Shown here in pieces: positions 29,081 through 37,103 of a stretch of DNA of 38,843 nt; within the stretch, counting starts at the first letter, position 1, and each line of letters starts with the position of its first letter. Both the position numbers and the translations under genes were made by a program. The stretch comes from a virus. The notes below the pieces were generated by a model, which was not told the DNA's origin, ran no database searches, and saw only the letters and a list, made by a program, of their open reading frames with translations. The stretch spans positions 1 to 38,843 of IMG/VR virus record IMGVR_UViG_3300022839_000038; one strand, given 5' to 3'.

Positions 29081-30700
29081 TTACTTAGTTGGTCGTTTGA
29101 CGAGGCCACCTTTAACGTAACCACCACCTCGTTTAGCCTTCTGATCGTAGCTTTCTTTTGTTGGACGGGCGACAGGACGGGCTGTTTGCTTGGGTGCTGT
29201 CGAGCCTCTAGCTGTATCCGTCGTTGTAGTCTGCCCAGAGTTATTAGTTGATCTAGTCCTATCATAGGTTACACCACCTGAGCTTCCCCAGCTGTTCCTA
29301 TCCCTATCGGAGTCACGCGACACAGGACGAGGTGTAGAAGTAGGTGCGTTAGTGCCTTTGGTCTTCTCCACAAGGCTCTTACGATCATCGTTAGAGGTGG
29401 TAGACGGTGTTGTAGCGTTACCTACAGTAGACGTCTTAGACGCATTAGTGACATAGGTTATACGACCATCAGCTGCAAGTTTGTCGTAAAGACCTTTACC
29501 GTCACGGAACATAGAAGGCATATTAGTCAATTTGTTATCTTTTTCGTAGACACTAACTTGATTAGTAATCTTATCAGCTAAGTCCTGACGACCCATGTCT
29601 TTAAGTGCAAGAGCGTTAGCCTTTGTTTGTGCTACGTTAGTGGAGCTCATAAACTTACCAATGACACCACCGGCAAGAATGTTTTTACCAATACCCAGTA
29701 ATCCTTCAACTAAGGATACGTTCTCTTCTTTACCTGAACCAGCACCTAGGGAGGTCATGGTCTGCTCGTAGAGTACGTCAGGGTCGTTGTAGTTATACTT
29801 ATCCATCCAAGAGGTGTTAGAGGCTCCCTGTTGACCGGTGTTACCGTAATACTCACCACGATTCTGGTTACGGTCTCTGCTTTCGTTTTGGGTAGGGGCT
29901 GTAGCAGTTGCACCAGCAGGAACACAGGTGTTAGTTGCCGGGTCAAGCACAAAGCCTGTAGGGCATTTCACAGGAGCAACGGGTTTAGAGCCTAGGCCGG
30001 GCCCACCCGCACCCTTGTAGAAGCCGGGGGTGTACTCGTACGGGTTAAAGGAACCAGCATAATTAGCAGGATCGTATTCACCAGTAGCAAAACCACCTTC
30101 AGCATAGGCAGAGGCGTTGTCTTTACCCTCTAGCTGAGGAGGAGCTGCTTGAGTAGGTACTGCACCGCCCATCATTGCTGACTGTTGCTCCAGAGAATTA
30201 GGGGCAGGGGCTTCGATGAAGATACCCTTAGCCTTAAGCATGTTACCGATCGAAGGGTCCTTACCAGCTGCAGCCTTAACACGGTCAATGATAGCGTCAT
30301 AATCAGTACCATCAACAAGACCACCAGTAGCGTAGCCATCCAGAGCCATGACGTCATTACCAAGAGTGTAACCACCCTCAGCCATCTCCAGCATATCATC
30401 TTCTTCTTCAGCTATCTCGGTAATAGCCTCATCTACTTCTTTACCACCAATACGGCCTTCTTCTTCGAACTCAGCCATACCCTCCTTGGCTTTCTTGATC
30501 ATCTTCTCAAAGTGAGCCATTCCAAAGAACTTAACTACGTCAGCAGGCATTACGTACTCACCTTCAGACAGCTTAGCATCAATGTCGTCACGGACATTCT
30601 CAGCGGTCACACCGGGAGGAATCTCATTACCTGATACAGGGTCCATTTCAACGCCCATGCTCTTCATCATTTCTTCATCCATTAGCTGCATCCCTAGCAT
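29081..30700 (-). CDS. Head-region protein of unknown function, 539 residues
   Basis: The N-terminus has DAKLSEGEYVMPADVVKFFGMAHFEKMIKKAKEGM at about 41-75, a motif recurring in marine podovirus proteins encoded between portal and scaffold. The middle carries MAEGGYTLG- and GGFATGEYDP-type Gly-rich segments, and the C-terminus is Ser/Thr/Arg-rich and disordered, ending GGGYVKGGLVKRPTK. Probably a virion or head-assembly protein. Start choice is unsure: ATG 30700 overlaps the preceding gene by 26 bases, while ATG 30682 has AGGG nine bases upstream. Confidence 0.6.
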   Translation of the reverse strand: MLGMQLMDEEMMKSMGVEMDPVSGNEIPPGVTAENVRDDIDAKLSEGEYVMPADVVKFFGMAHFEKMIKKAKEGMAEFEEEGRIGGKEVDEAITEIAEEEDDMLEMAEGGYTLGNDVMALDGYATGGLVDGTDYDAIIDRVKAAAGKDPSIGNMLKAKGIFIEAPAPNSLEQQSAMMGGAVPTQAAPPQLEGKDNASAYAEGGFATGEYDPANYAGSFNPYEYTPGFYKGAGGPGLGSKPVAPVKCPTGFVLDPATNTCVPAGATATAPTQNESRDRNQNRGEYYGNTGQQGASNTSWMDKYNYNDPDVLYEQTMTSLGAGSGKEENVSLVEGLLGIGKNILAGGVIGKFMSSTNVAQTKANALALKDMGRQDLADKITNQVSVYEKDNKLTNMPSMFRDGKGLYDKLAADGRITYVTNASKTSTVGNATTPSTTSNDDRKSLVEKTKGTNAPTSTPRPVSRDSDRDRNSWGSSGGVTYDRTRSTNNSGQTTTTDTARGSTAPKQTARPVARPTKESYDQKAKRGGGYVKGGLVKRPTK

Positions 30701-30881
30701 TTACTCGATCACGGAGTTGTTTCATTTTACGGATCATTCTAACTTCACCTTGGTAACGATAGATTTCCAGATCAGTGTCTGCCTTCTCTAAGGACTTACG
30801 GGTAGTCTCAAGCATCTGGTCTAGCTCGTCGTTGTAAGCATCCCAGATATCTTTGTTATTCACCAGAAGCTTGATCTTCAT
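30675..30881 (-). CDS. Small helical protein after portal, 68 residues
   Basis: A strongly helical, charged protein (MKIKLLVNNKDIWDAYNDELDQMLETTRKSLEKADTDL shape, then EVRMIRKMKQLRDRV). Its ATG overlaps the portal stop (TAATG), so it is translationally coupled to portal. Small helical proteins in this place in other podoviruses are of unknown role; a head-assembly helper is possible. Confidence 0.65.
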   Translation of the reverse strand: MKIKLLVNNKDIWDAYNDELDQMLETTRKSLEKADTDLEIYRYQGEVRMIRKMKQLRDRVNARDAANG

Positions 30882-33034
30882 TACATCGCACCTCCGCCAG
30901 TGTTAGCACTAAAACCTTGCTCACCCGGCACAGCCGCTCCGCCGACCCCTACAGCCCCTTGACCGGCTGCTCCTTGTCCCTGTACCGGAGAACCTCCTGG
31001 ACCCCCTGTAGGGGCTCCCTGTGGGGCTCCTGGAGGTGCTTGAGGTTGAGGGGCTTGGTCTGGGTTCTCAGCTTGGAACTTCTTGAGTACTTCTGCTTGG
31101 ATAGCAGCCTCACCTAAGGAGTTAGCAACCTTGTCTGGGTCAAGGTCCATAGACTCAGCGATCTGACGAATAATGTAGTCCATCTTAGCAAACGGGGCCA
31201 AGGCTGGGTTCTGTACGACACCCAAGAACTGCATGAGACGCTGACTACGTACTTCGTTAGCCATAAGAGAGGAAGTACCACGAGCTTTAACTTCGAGGTC
31301 GCCCTTAATCTCAGGGTCATGGTCGAACTGCATGTTGAAGGCAAACATAGCCTTACCCATTGGGTCAAGCAGGTAGTCATCCACGTTCTTAATTACAGTA
31401 CGGACAGAGCCGTTAGCTGCAGACATGAGCATAGAGATACCGGACGCTGTACGACCAACACCACTAATACCTGTTTGGCCATGTGAGAAGGATGGCAGAC
31501 CAGTAGACTCGTCAGCTAGCACACGGGCCTTGTCAAACATCTGCATGTTCTCGTTAGAGACGTTAGGAAAGCTAGTACCGAAGATAGCTTGACCGGGGGC
31601 ACCACCACTACGGCGGAAGACCTTACCGGGGTACACAGTCAAGTCTTGGCCCGGCACCAAGTTGTCTTCGTCTACTTCAATAAGGAGGTTACCGGACAGA
31701 GCAGCGTTATCAACTGCCATACGCATGAAGCCGTTCATTAGGGTCTGCGTATCGTCCATGTTCTCAGCCAGACCAATACCAAAGAAAGAGTAAGGGTTGA
31801 CTTCGTATGGGACTGCGTAGTAAGGAATGATTTGAGGAGTAAATGGGTTCATAACTAGACGAAGGACTTCGCCATTGCAAATCCAGATGTTGACATTCAG
31901 CTCATCAGCCTTACGAAGCTCCTTAGGGATGTCAACCTTGTACTCTTCCAGAATCTCACGGTCTACGTAACCCCAGAACTCTAGTACTTGGAAGCGCTCA
32001 ACAGCCGTAGATTGCGAGTCATCCTCCATGACCTGCTCCCACCACAGCTTAGTATACTGCTCACCATACTTGATGGCCATGTTGATGGCGTTGTTACGGA
32101 AGAAGGGACGCTTCTTAAGAGCTCGCATTTGCGAACGGGACAACTTGTGACGCTGAATGCAATGCTCAGCTTCATCCATGTTGTTGGCATCTGGGTCAGG
32201 GTAGAAGTTCCAGATAGATACTGCATCAATAGATGGGAGGGTCTTAATACGAGGCTTGTAAGCACCTTCTTCATCCCAGTGAGGATACTCTTTATTTACT
32301 GCGAATGGGCCTTTCATGATACCTGTACCAAATAGAGCACATTCAAAGGCTGCTGTACGCATCTTCTTAGAAGCATTAGACGAGTCTAGTTGATCATGAA
32401 TCTTCTTCTCCATCTTCTTAGCTGCTACATGAGCAGGATGGAACGTAACGGAAGTAGGCGTATGGCCTTCACCTTCCTTAAGCTTGTCCATGACAGGCTC
32501 AAGCTTCTTCTTGAAGGCACCAAGGCGTTCACGGAAGTCAGGCATGGTCTCACCGGGACGGAGCTTCATGTCCTCTGCAGTAGGACCAGACTCAGGGCCA
32601 GCGGAGGCTGCACCAGCGGCTTGAGCTGCAGGGTCAGTATCAAAGTGAACAGACTCAGCAATACCGTCAGGTAGCTTAGAGGGTTCGATAGAGATAGGGA
32701 ACTTATTATTACCAAACAAGACTTCGACCAACTGGCCATAAGCTGCTAGTACTTTGGTTTTAGTAACCTTAACAAAGACACGAGACTTCTCTGTATCAGT
32801 AAACTTAACGTCAGAGCCATAGATGCCCCGGTAGTTACGGTAGGCTGTAATCCAACGAACCTCATCACCCATACGAGCCGTCTCAGCACGATTGAACTTA
32901 TTCTCAACAAAAGCTACGATAGTGCCAACAGGCTTGTCGGTAGTTTCATCTTCTTTCATATCCCCGACAAAGGTAGAGTCTGACTCTTCCATGTTACGGT
33001 CAATCTCTGTGTTCTCGTCTTCGAAGTTATCCAT
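30881..33034 (-). CDS. Portal (head-tail connector) protein
   Basis: 717 residues forming the ring through which DNA enters and leaves the head. A charged N-terminus is followed by FVENKFNRAETARMGDEVRWITAYRNYRGIYG at about 42-73, the start of the portal core. Later come AYGQLVEVLFGNNKFPISI, FYPDPDANNMDEAEHC, NPYSFFGIGLAENMDDTQTLMN and VGRTASGISMLMSAANGSV, which are typical podovirus portal segments. The last 60 residues are Pro/Gly/Gln-rich and flexible. It is placed between terminase and scaffold, with AGGA before the ATG. Confidence 0.92.
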   Translation of the reverse strand: MDNFEDENTEIDRNMEESDSTFVGDMKEDETTDKPVGTIVAFVENKFNRAETARMGDEVRWITAYRNYRGIYGSDVKFTDTEKSRVFVKVTKTKVLAAYGQLVEVLFGNNKFPISIEPSKLPDGIAESVHFDTDPAAQAAGAASAGPESGPTAEDMKLRPGETMPDFRERLGAFKKKLEPVMDKLKEGEGHTPTSVTFHPAHVAAKKMEKKIHDQLDSSNASKKMRTAAFECALFGTGIMKGPFAVNKEYPHWDEEGAYKPRIKTLPSIDAVSIWNFYPDPDANNMDEAEHCIQRHKLSRSQMRALKKRPFFRNNAINMAIKYGEQYTKLWWEQVMEDDSQSTAVERFQVLEFWGYVDREILEEYKVDIPKELRKADELNVNIWICNGEVLRLVMNPFTPQIIPYYAVPYEVNPYSFFGIGLAENMDDTQTLMNGFMRMAVDNAALSGNLLIEVDEDNLVPGQDLTVYPGKVFRRSGGAPGQAIFGTSFPNVSNENMQMFDKARVLADESTGLPSFSHGQTGISGVGRTASGISMLMSAANGSVRTVIKNVDDYLLDPMGKAMFAFNMQFDHDPEIKGDLEVKARGTSSLMANEVRSQRLMQFLGVVQNPALAPFAKMDYIIRQIAESMDLDPDKVANSLGEAAIQAEVLKKFQAENPDQAPQPQAPPGAPQGAPTGGPGGSPVQGQGAAGQGAVGVGGAAVPGEQGFSANTGGGAM

Positions 33035-33052
33035 GTCTATTCCTAGTTAGTT

Positions 33053-34639
33053 TTAATATCCGAAGACACTATCAGCGGCTTGGAAGCCTGTACGTTGATT
33101 ATTAGGGTCGTAGTCCCATATACTGCTGCGAGGTCTAGTCATAAGTCCGTAGCGTAGGGCGTCGTAACCGTGGTCAATAGGGCTCTTGGTGTCCACATCG
33201 TCTAAGTTGTTCTTGTCTAGGGGTAGGGCCGGTATCTCGGTGATAAGGTTACGACAAGTGTCGAAGAAGATTAGGCGAGGTTCCTCAGTAAAGTCATCGA
33301 CCTGTAGACGCCGGTGTACTTCGTTCTTACCTGCTATACGGGAACCTTTAGAGCGATCAGACGGACGCCACCGGCAACCCTTAGCAATCATCTGCTCAGC
33401 TAGGGCTGGTCCACGATCACCTCGGTTATGCCAAAGGGAACTGTCGAGGACACCGTAACGAATACGCTCACCTCTTTCAGACTCTAATATCATATCAGCC
33501 AAGTCAACTGCTGTTACTTTAGAACAGTACAGTTCTCGGTATACCACAAGTTGTTCGTCAGGTGATACCGCAATCCAAAGTACTGCAGTAGTAGAACCGT
33601 ATCCATAGTCACAAGCACGAAACTTAGCCCAATCTGAAGGTATGTCAAAAGGTTTAACTACATGAATACGGGGATTGAACTCAGGGAATGCAGAACCTTC
33701 CGAGATGCTCCAATCACCCTCAAGGAGTTGGCGACGTTGATGCTCAGGTAGGGAGAGCAGGTTAGCTTCGTACATACCATCTTCGGCTAAGTACGGATTA
33801 TCAAACAAGTTAGCTGGGATAAACCTACGCTTAAACAGAGGTTGTCCCTCTTTAACATGGCCCTTAGGGAACCGGATCGTTTCACCAACCTCATTCTTAG
33901 CGTCAAAGCTCTTGTTAGGTGGAGACGGGTCAATGAATGTCTTCTTAACCCAATGGTGGCCGGGACCACCGGGGTTAGTCGTAGCTCTCATCGAGAGGGG
34001 CAGTCCAGCGCCACTAGTGCTACGCAGACGGGAACGCATGTAGTTCCAAGCATAGTCAGTAGGCCACTGGGTAAGCTCGTCAAATCCGATCCAGTCAAAG
34101 GCCTGTCCTTGGTAGCGCATAACGTCATCGTCGCGCTCAAGGTAACTCATCCAGAGGGTAGCACCTCGTGGGGTAATCCAAGTCTTGTCTCGTTCGAGGA
34201 ACTTGATACCGGGGATAGCTGCAGGGTAAAGCTTCTTAGATACCGAGATAAGCTCACGTAGTTCTTCAGTTGACCGTCGGACTAGTAGAGCTTGAGAATG
34301 GGGGTTGTTGAAGTTACGAACTGGGTCGGCTACCATAGCGAAGGACTTACCACCGCCAGCTGCACCACCAAAGAGAACCTCCTGCTCACTAGAAGCTAGG
34401 AAGTCCTCTTGGGGTCCGGGGTTGGCTTGGAAGATAACACTACGAGCCTTCTCGAAGTCTACTTCAGGTGGTAGAGCCTGAGCTGGAACTGTCTTCCTTG
34501 TCGCTGCCTGCTCTTGTACGTCTACCGCCGATTCTTTGCTCTTCGAGCTTAAGTGCCTTTTCCGAGGCTTCTTTACAGCGCCGGGCATAGACTCTATGGG
34601 CGTCGGCTGCTTGGTTGCGGGTTTTCTCGATGTTGACAC
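33053..34639 (-). CDS. Terminase large subunit (TerL)
   Basis: DNA-packaging motor and nuclease, 528 residues. Walker A GGAAGGGKS at 91-99, Walker B FDWIGFDE at 181-188 with catalytic Glu188, the coupling motif ATTNPGG at 219-225, and RNase-H-type nuclease acids Asp344 (ACDYGYGS), Asp399 (VLDSS) and a late Asp in DHGYDALRYGL. The longest frame starts at GTG 34639, with AGGA about ten bases upstream, and overlaps the small gene by 176 bases; the next candidate, ATG 34588, has a poor ribosome site. The first 60 residues are basic and low-complexity. Confidence 0.95.
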   Translation of the reverse strand: MSTSRKPATKQPTPIESMPGAVKKPRKRHLSSKSKESAVDVQEQAATRKTVPAQALPPEVDFEKARSVIFQANPGPQEDFLASSEQEVLFGGAAGGGKSFAMVADPVRNFNNPHSQALLVRRSTEELRELISVSKKLYPAAIPGIKFLERDKTWITPRGATLWMSYLERDDDVMRYQGQAFDWIGFDELTQWPTDYAWNYMRSRLRSTSGAGLPLSMRATTNPGGPGHHWVKKTFIDPSPPNKSFDAKNEVGETIRFPKGHVKEGQPLFKRRFIPANLFDNPYLAEDGMYEANLLSLPEHQRRQLLEGDWSISEGSAFPEFNPRIHVVKPFDIPSDWAKFRACDYGYGSTTAVLWIAVSPDEQLVVYRELYCSKVTAVDLADMILESERGERIRYGVLDSSLWHNRGDRGPALAEQMIAKGCRWRPSDRSKGSRIAGKNEVHRRLQVDDFTEEPRLIFFDTCRNLITEIPALPLDKNNLDDVDTKSPIDHGYDALRYGLMTRPRSSIWDYDPNNQRTGFQAADSVFGY

Positions 34640-34928
34640 GCTTGATCAATCCTACATGTGAAATATACCTACCGGACGCTTGGGATAACCACTGAGCTAC
34701 TAGTCGTAGACTGTATTCAGCTAAGTACTTCTTGGCTTGTTCCAGTAACTCTAGTTCAGATTGAATAGGAAGAAGTATCATATCATCGTCAGGGTCTTGC
34801 TCATAGCCGAAGGGTACATGACGACCCACCCGTACAACAGGGTACCACTCACCCTCGATTGCCTTAGGGAGAAACCAAGTCTGGTTGGTTGGGTCAGTCT
34901 TAAACTTAGGTCTTTGAACTCTTGCCAT
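34464..34928 (-). CDS. Probable small terminase or DNA-binding protein, 154 residues
   Basis: Directly upstream of and overlapping TerL. VVRVGRHVPFGYEQDPDD at about 31-48 is followed by ELLEQAKKYLAEYSLRLVAQWLSQASGRYISHVGLIKRV at about 60-98, a helix-turn-helix of the resolvase type, then a charged helix and a Ser-rich tail. This layout suits DNA recognition for packaging. The ATG (34926-34928) lacks a clear ribosome site and directly abuts a promoter -10 box, so it is probably translated from longer upstream transcripts. Confidence 0.65.
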   Translation of the reverse strand: MARVQRPKFKTDPTNQTWFLPKAIEGEWYPVVRVGRHVPFGYEQDPDDDMILLPIQSELELLEQAKKYLAEYSLRLVAQWLSQASGRYISHVGLIKRVNIEKTRNQAADAHRVYARRCKEASEKALKLEEQRIGGRRTRAGSDKEDSSSSGSTT

Positions 34929-34957
34929 CTTATATCATACTACTTTATTGTTGTCAA
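34929..34957 (-). promoter_or_regulatory. sigma70-type promoter before the terminase genes (leftward)
   Basis: Reading leftward: TTGACA (34957-34952), a 17-base spacer, TATAAG (34934-34929). Expected transcription start is near 34922, inside the following gene, so its RNA could serve TerL and portal but not the gene's first codon. Confidence 0.65.
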
Positions 34958-34970
34958 GTACTAATTTGTA

Positions 34971-35222
34971 TCAGCGTTTACTGGCTGTCTTCTTAGCTAT
35001 CTTCTTAGGTTGAGCAACGTATTGCTTACCAGCCTTAGTGCCTTTACGTTTAGCAGAAGAAGTCTTACTGTACTCCTCTTTAGTCAGAGAGGCTATGGCT
35101 TTCTTAGGCAGGTATCGCTCACCTGTAGCTTTCTTACCTTGAGTTGAGTTCTTACCACTCTTGGTACCCCACTCTTCACCAGTCCACTTCTTAAGACTTC
35201 TTTGACTTTTTGACAGTGCCAT
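34971..35222 (-). CDS. Small basic protein, 83 residues
   Basis: A Lys-rich protein starting MALSKSQRSLKKWTGEEWGTKSG, with KATGERYLPKKAIASL in the middle and a Lys/Ala tail. The 'W..W.TKSGK...GERYLP.KA' pattern recurs in small phage and large-virus proteins of unknown function. It overlaps the previous gene by 32 bases. Last gene before the promoter at 34929. It might bind DNA or RNA, judging from charge alone. Confidence 0.65.
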   Translation of the reverse strand: MALSKSQRSLKKWTGEEWGTKSGKNSTQGKKATGERYLPKKAIASLTKEEYSKTSSAKRKGTKAGKQYVAQPKKIAKKTASKR

Positions 35223-35382
35223 CAGCTTTAGCCTTTGCAGTTTTACTTAAATCTTTGTAGTGAAACAACTTCTGAGAGGTCTTAGACATTGTAGCTCCAG
35301 TCATAAGACTTCCGTCTTTGTGCTTATGGGTCTTCCCTGTATGGAGCGTACCGTCTCGAAGGTAATGATTTACACCTTTCAT
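35191..35382 (-). CDS. Small basic protein, 63 residues
   Basis: Starts MKGVNHYLRDGTLHTGKTHK and ends in a Lys run (ADGTVKKSKKS). His- and Lys-rich, soluble. A strong GGAGGA site precedes the ATG, which overlaps the previous stop (TAATG). 'MKGVNHYLRDGTLHTG' type proteins occur beside terminase genes of marine podoviruses; function unknown. Confidence 0.65.
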   Translation of the reverse strand: MKGVNHYLRDGTLHTGKTHKHKDGSLMTGATMSKTSQKLFHYKDLSKTAKAKADGTVKKSKKS

Positions 35383-35564
35383 TACTTGTATCCTCCACCT
35401 TTTGCTTTGTATTGTTTAGCTACCATCTGAGCCTTACGGGCAGACCACTGACCAGCACTGCCACCTTTAGAGCCTGCTTTAATAGAAGCTACTAGGTTCT
35501 TACGCATTGTAGGCTTGGTGTAGTTACCGGCTGCGTTAACTGTTGATTTCTTCTTAGGGACCAT
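35382..35564 (-). CDS. Small basic conserved phage protein, 60 residues
   Basis: MVPKKKSTVNAAGNYTKPTMRKN..SIKAGSKGGSAGQWSARKAQMVAKQYKAKGGGYK: a Lys/Gly/Ala-rich protein of a widespread small family in marine phages. The start is taken at the second ATG (35564), which forms TGATG with the preceding stop and matches the usual N-terminus; ATG 35570 is the alternative. Function unknown; the high positive charge suggests nucleic-acid binding. Confidence 0.7.
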   Translation of the reverse strand: MVPKKKSTVNAAGNYTKPTMRKNLVASIKAGSKGGSAGQWSARKAQMVAKQYKAKGGGYK

Positions 35565-35851
35565 CACCATTTACTTTTATCTGCCCAGTATGCAGCGGAC
35601 ATCTTGCCCTTAGCAATGTTCTTGCCATGACGGGCTTTAAAGGAAGCTCTCTTCTTCTTCATCTTATCAGATTCACCTGCCTTAGGTTTACCTGCTGTGC
35701 TAGCACCTTGCTCACCAAAGCGGATGGTTTTAATAGTATCACCCTCTTTGGCTACAACAACGTGGGACTTCTTAGGATGATCAGGGGTACGCTTAGGCTT
35801 GTTGAAACCAGATACGCCTGCACGAGTCAGTCTTGAGTCTTTCTCAGCCAT
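35564..35851 (-). CDS. Small basic protein, DUF6321-like
   Basis: 95 residues from MAEKDSRLTRAGVSGFNKPKRT, with HPKKSHVVVAKEGDTIKTIRFG in the middle and RASFKARHGKNIAKGKMSAAYWADKSKW at the end. This pattern matches the DUF6321 family as I remember it, common in marine phages and of unknown function. The start at 35851 is chosen over 35908 because AGGA lies eight bases upstream and the family begins there; it overlaps the preceding gene's end by eight bases. Confidence 0.75.
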   Translation of the reverse strand: MAEKDSRLTRAGVSGFNKPKRTPDHPKKSHVVVAKEGDTIKTIRFGEQGASTAGKPKAGESDKMKKKRASFKARHGKNIAKGKMSAAYWADKSKW

Positions 35852-36230
35852 CATCATTGTCCTGACTACGCTTAGCCGGGAGAATAAACAAAGCTTGGTC
35901 TGCCACAATCTCTACACGCTCAGTCTTAGCCAAGCCAGCACGATCCATAATATCTTTAGCTGCAGCCATACGCTCCTTAGCACCCATCATGATCTCTGAG
36001 CCCATAGCAGTATACATCGTATAAGCAGCCTTGGTAGAACTCTGAGCAATGAACTTCTTAGTCAGCTCATAGATTTCATCTTGGAGTGAAGCAGTTAGGC
36101 GGGAGGTAGGCATACCTTCGGTATACCCAGCCAGTTTCTTAGCCGCAACGGGATCACCCTTGGCCTCCTCACCGAAGAGAACATCAAGGAACTTCTGTTG
36201 CATTTCTGTCAGTTCTCTCTTCTTAGTCAT
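35844..36230 (-). CDS. Small-terminase-like helix-turn-helix protein, 128 residues
   Basis: LTEMQQKFLDVLFGEEAKGDPVAAKKLAGYTEG at 7-39 has the shape of the N-terminal helix-turn-helix of small terminases (LT..QQ.F.., then AA..AGY), followed by long helices and KDIMDRAGLAKTERVEI at about 90-106, also seen in small terminases. It may be the true TerS, although four tiny genes separate it from the gene that overlaps TerL. AGG lies upstream and the start overlaps the previous stop. Which of the two HTH proteins recognises packaging DNA cannot be settled here. Confidence 0.65.
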   Translation of the reverse strand: MTKKRELTEMQQKFLDVLFGEEAKGDPVAAKKLAGYTEGMPTSRLTASLQDEIYELTKKFIAQSSTKAAYTMYTAMGSEIMMGAKERMAAAKDIMDRAGLAKTERVEIVADQALFILPAKRSQDNDDG

Positions 36231-36445
36231 TACTTCTTACCTTTCTTAGCCATACCGCCTTTAGCCATAGCTGCTGGCTTCTTAGCCGCCCCACCTTTAG
36301 CGTAACCTGCTTTAGCCATGCCACCCTTAGACATCATAGCTGGCATTGGGTTCTTGCTGTTCATACCTAGGGCTTTAGGGGCCATCGGCTTCTTAGCTTT
36401 AGCGTTTGCCTTAACTGGCATTGCCGGTGCTTTACGATCCATCAT
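36230..36445 (-). CDS. Small Lys/Ala/Met/Gly-rich basic protein, 71 residues
   Basis: Low-complexity protein built largely of Lys, Ala, Met, Gly and Pro (MSKGGMAKAGYAKGGAAKK, AMAKGGMAKKGKK), almost without acidic residues. It resembles histone-tail-like or polyamine-like peptides. Probably disordered and nucleic-acid binding. The ribosome site is weak. It is held in the coupled string of tiny basic genes. No family recognised. Confidence 0.55.
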   Translation of the reverse strand: MMDRKAPAMPVKANAKAKKPMAPKALGMNSKNPMPAMMSKGGMAKAGYAKGGAAKKPAAMAKGGMAKKGKK

Positions 36446-36450
36446 GATAA

Positions 36451-36729
36451 TTACTTTCTCTTTCCATTGCCATACTTGGCAGCATTTGTTTTACGAGAGA
36501 AACTACGGTTAGTAGCCTTAGGAACAGCACGAAGGTTATTCTTGCCGTTAGACAGGGGATTACGGTTCTTATGATCTACATCTTTACCATCACCCTTCTT
36601 AACCACCCCAACCTTCTCTAGCTTACGACGAGCTGCCTTACGGGAGGCATTCTTCTTAAGCTCACTAGGAGTTGATTGAAGCTCACGCTCACGCTTGTAG
36701 TCTCGCTTATAGCCGGGAGAGGAAGGCAT
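36451..36729 (-). CDS. HNH-like small basic protein, 92 residues
   Basis: Starts MPSSPGYKRDYKRERELQS; a basic helix (ASRKAARRKLEKVG) is followed by GKDVDHKNRNPLSNGKNNLRAVPKATNRS at about 48-76. The D-H-x-N...N...N-R spacing is that of HNH nucleases, with DH as the first catalytic pair and Asn later. Phage HNH proteins near terminases can assist packaging cuts, but here the gene lies nearer the holin. AAGGA precedes the ATG. Activity not certain because the last His is not obvious. Confidence 0.65.
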   Translation of the reverse strand: MPSSPGYKRDYKRERELQSTPSELKKNASRKAARRKLEKVGVVKKGDGKDVDHKNRNPLSNGKNNLRAVPKATNRSFSRKTNAAKYGNGKRK

Positions 36730-36740
36730 AGCTTTAGTCC

Positions 36741-37103
36741 TTACTTGGTTCTCTTCTCGTACGCACGAGTTAGGAAGTACGCACCGAAGATGATGATTTG
36801 TAGTTGCCAGTACGAGGCTGAAAGGTCATCAGTAACACCGAGTCCTAGCACCTTGTCCCACACTACAACTTTGAAATTATAAATAATGAAAGGGAAGGCA
36901 AAGGCTGGACGAATCCAGCTGGTAAGCCTCGACCCCTGCTCAGCAATGAGGACAGCTTGACGTCCTTCTAACTGTTGAATCTCTACCTCAGCTTGGATAC
37001 GCCCCTTCTCAGTAGCTGCATCTAAAAGCCTACCTTTAGCAGATACCAAATCAATGGCTACTGCTGAGAGGGGCTTGATGATAGCGAGGAGCATACCAAA
37101 CAT
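36741..37103 (-). CDS. Holin, 3-TM type
   Basis: 120 residues. MFGMLLAIIKPLSAVAIDLVSAKGRLLDAA gives a first hydrophobic/amphipathic segment, then a charged helix RIQAEVEIQQLEGRQAVLIAEQGSR, TSWIRPAFAFPFIIYNFKVVVWD as the second membrane segment, and LQIIIFGAYFLTRAYEKRTK as the third. 'SRLTSWIRP..A' followed by 'FLTRAYEK' is characteristic of the 3TM phage/GTA holin family. It would open the inner membrane at lysis for the lysozyme coded just upstream in the transcript. Confidence 0.82.
   Translation of the reverse strand: MFGMLLAIIKPLSAVAIDLVSAKGRLLDAATEKGRIQAEVEIQQLEGRQAVLIAEQGSRLTSWIRPAFAFPFIIYNFKVVVWDKVLGLGVTDDLSASYWQLQIIIFGAYFLTRAYEKRTK

Noticed and set aside
29041-29081. Leftward promoter with TATAAT at 29062-29067 between the 539-residue gene and scaffold
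   Set aside because: No acceptable -35 box at 16-18 bases; probably chance in a short AT-rich gap.
34633-34661. Rightward TTGACA inside the terminase overlap
   Set aside because: No matching -10 box and no rightward gene behind it.
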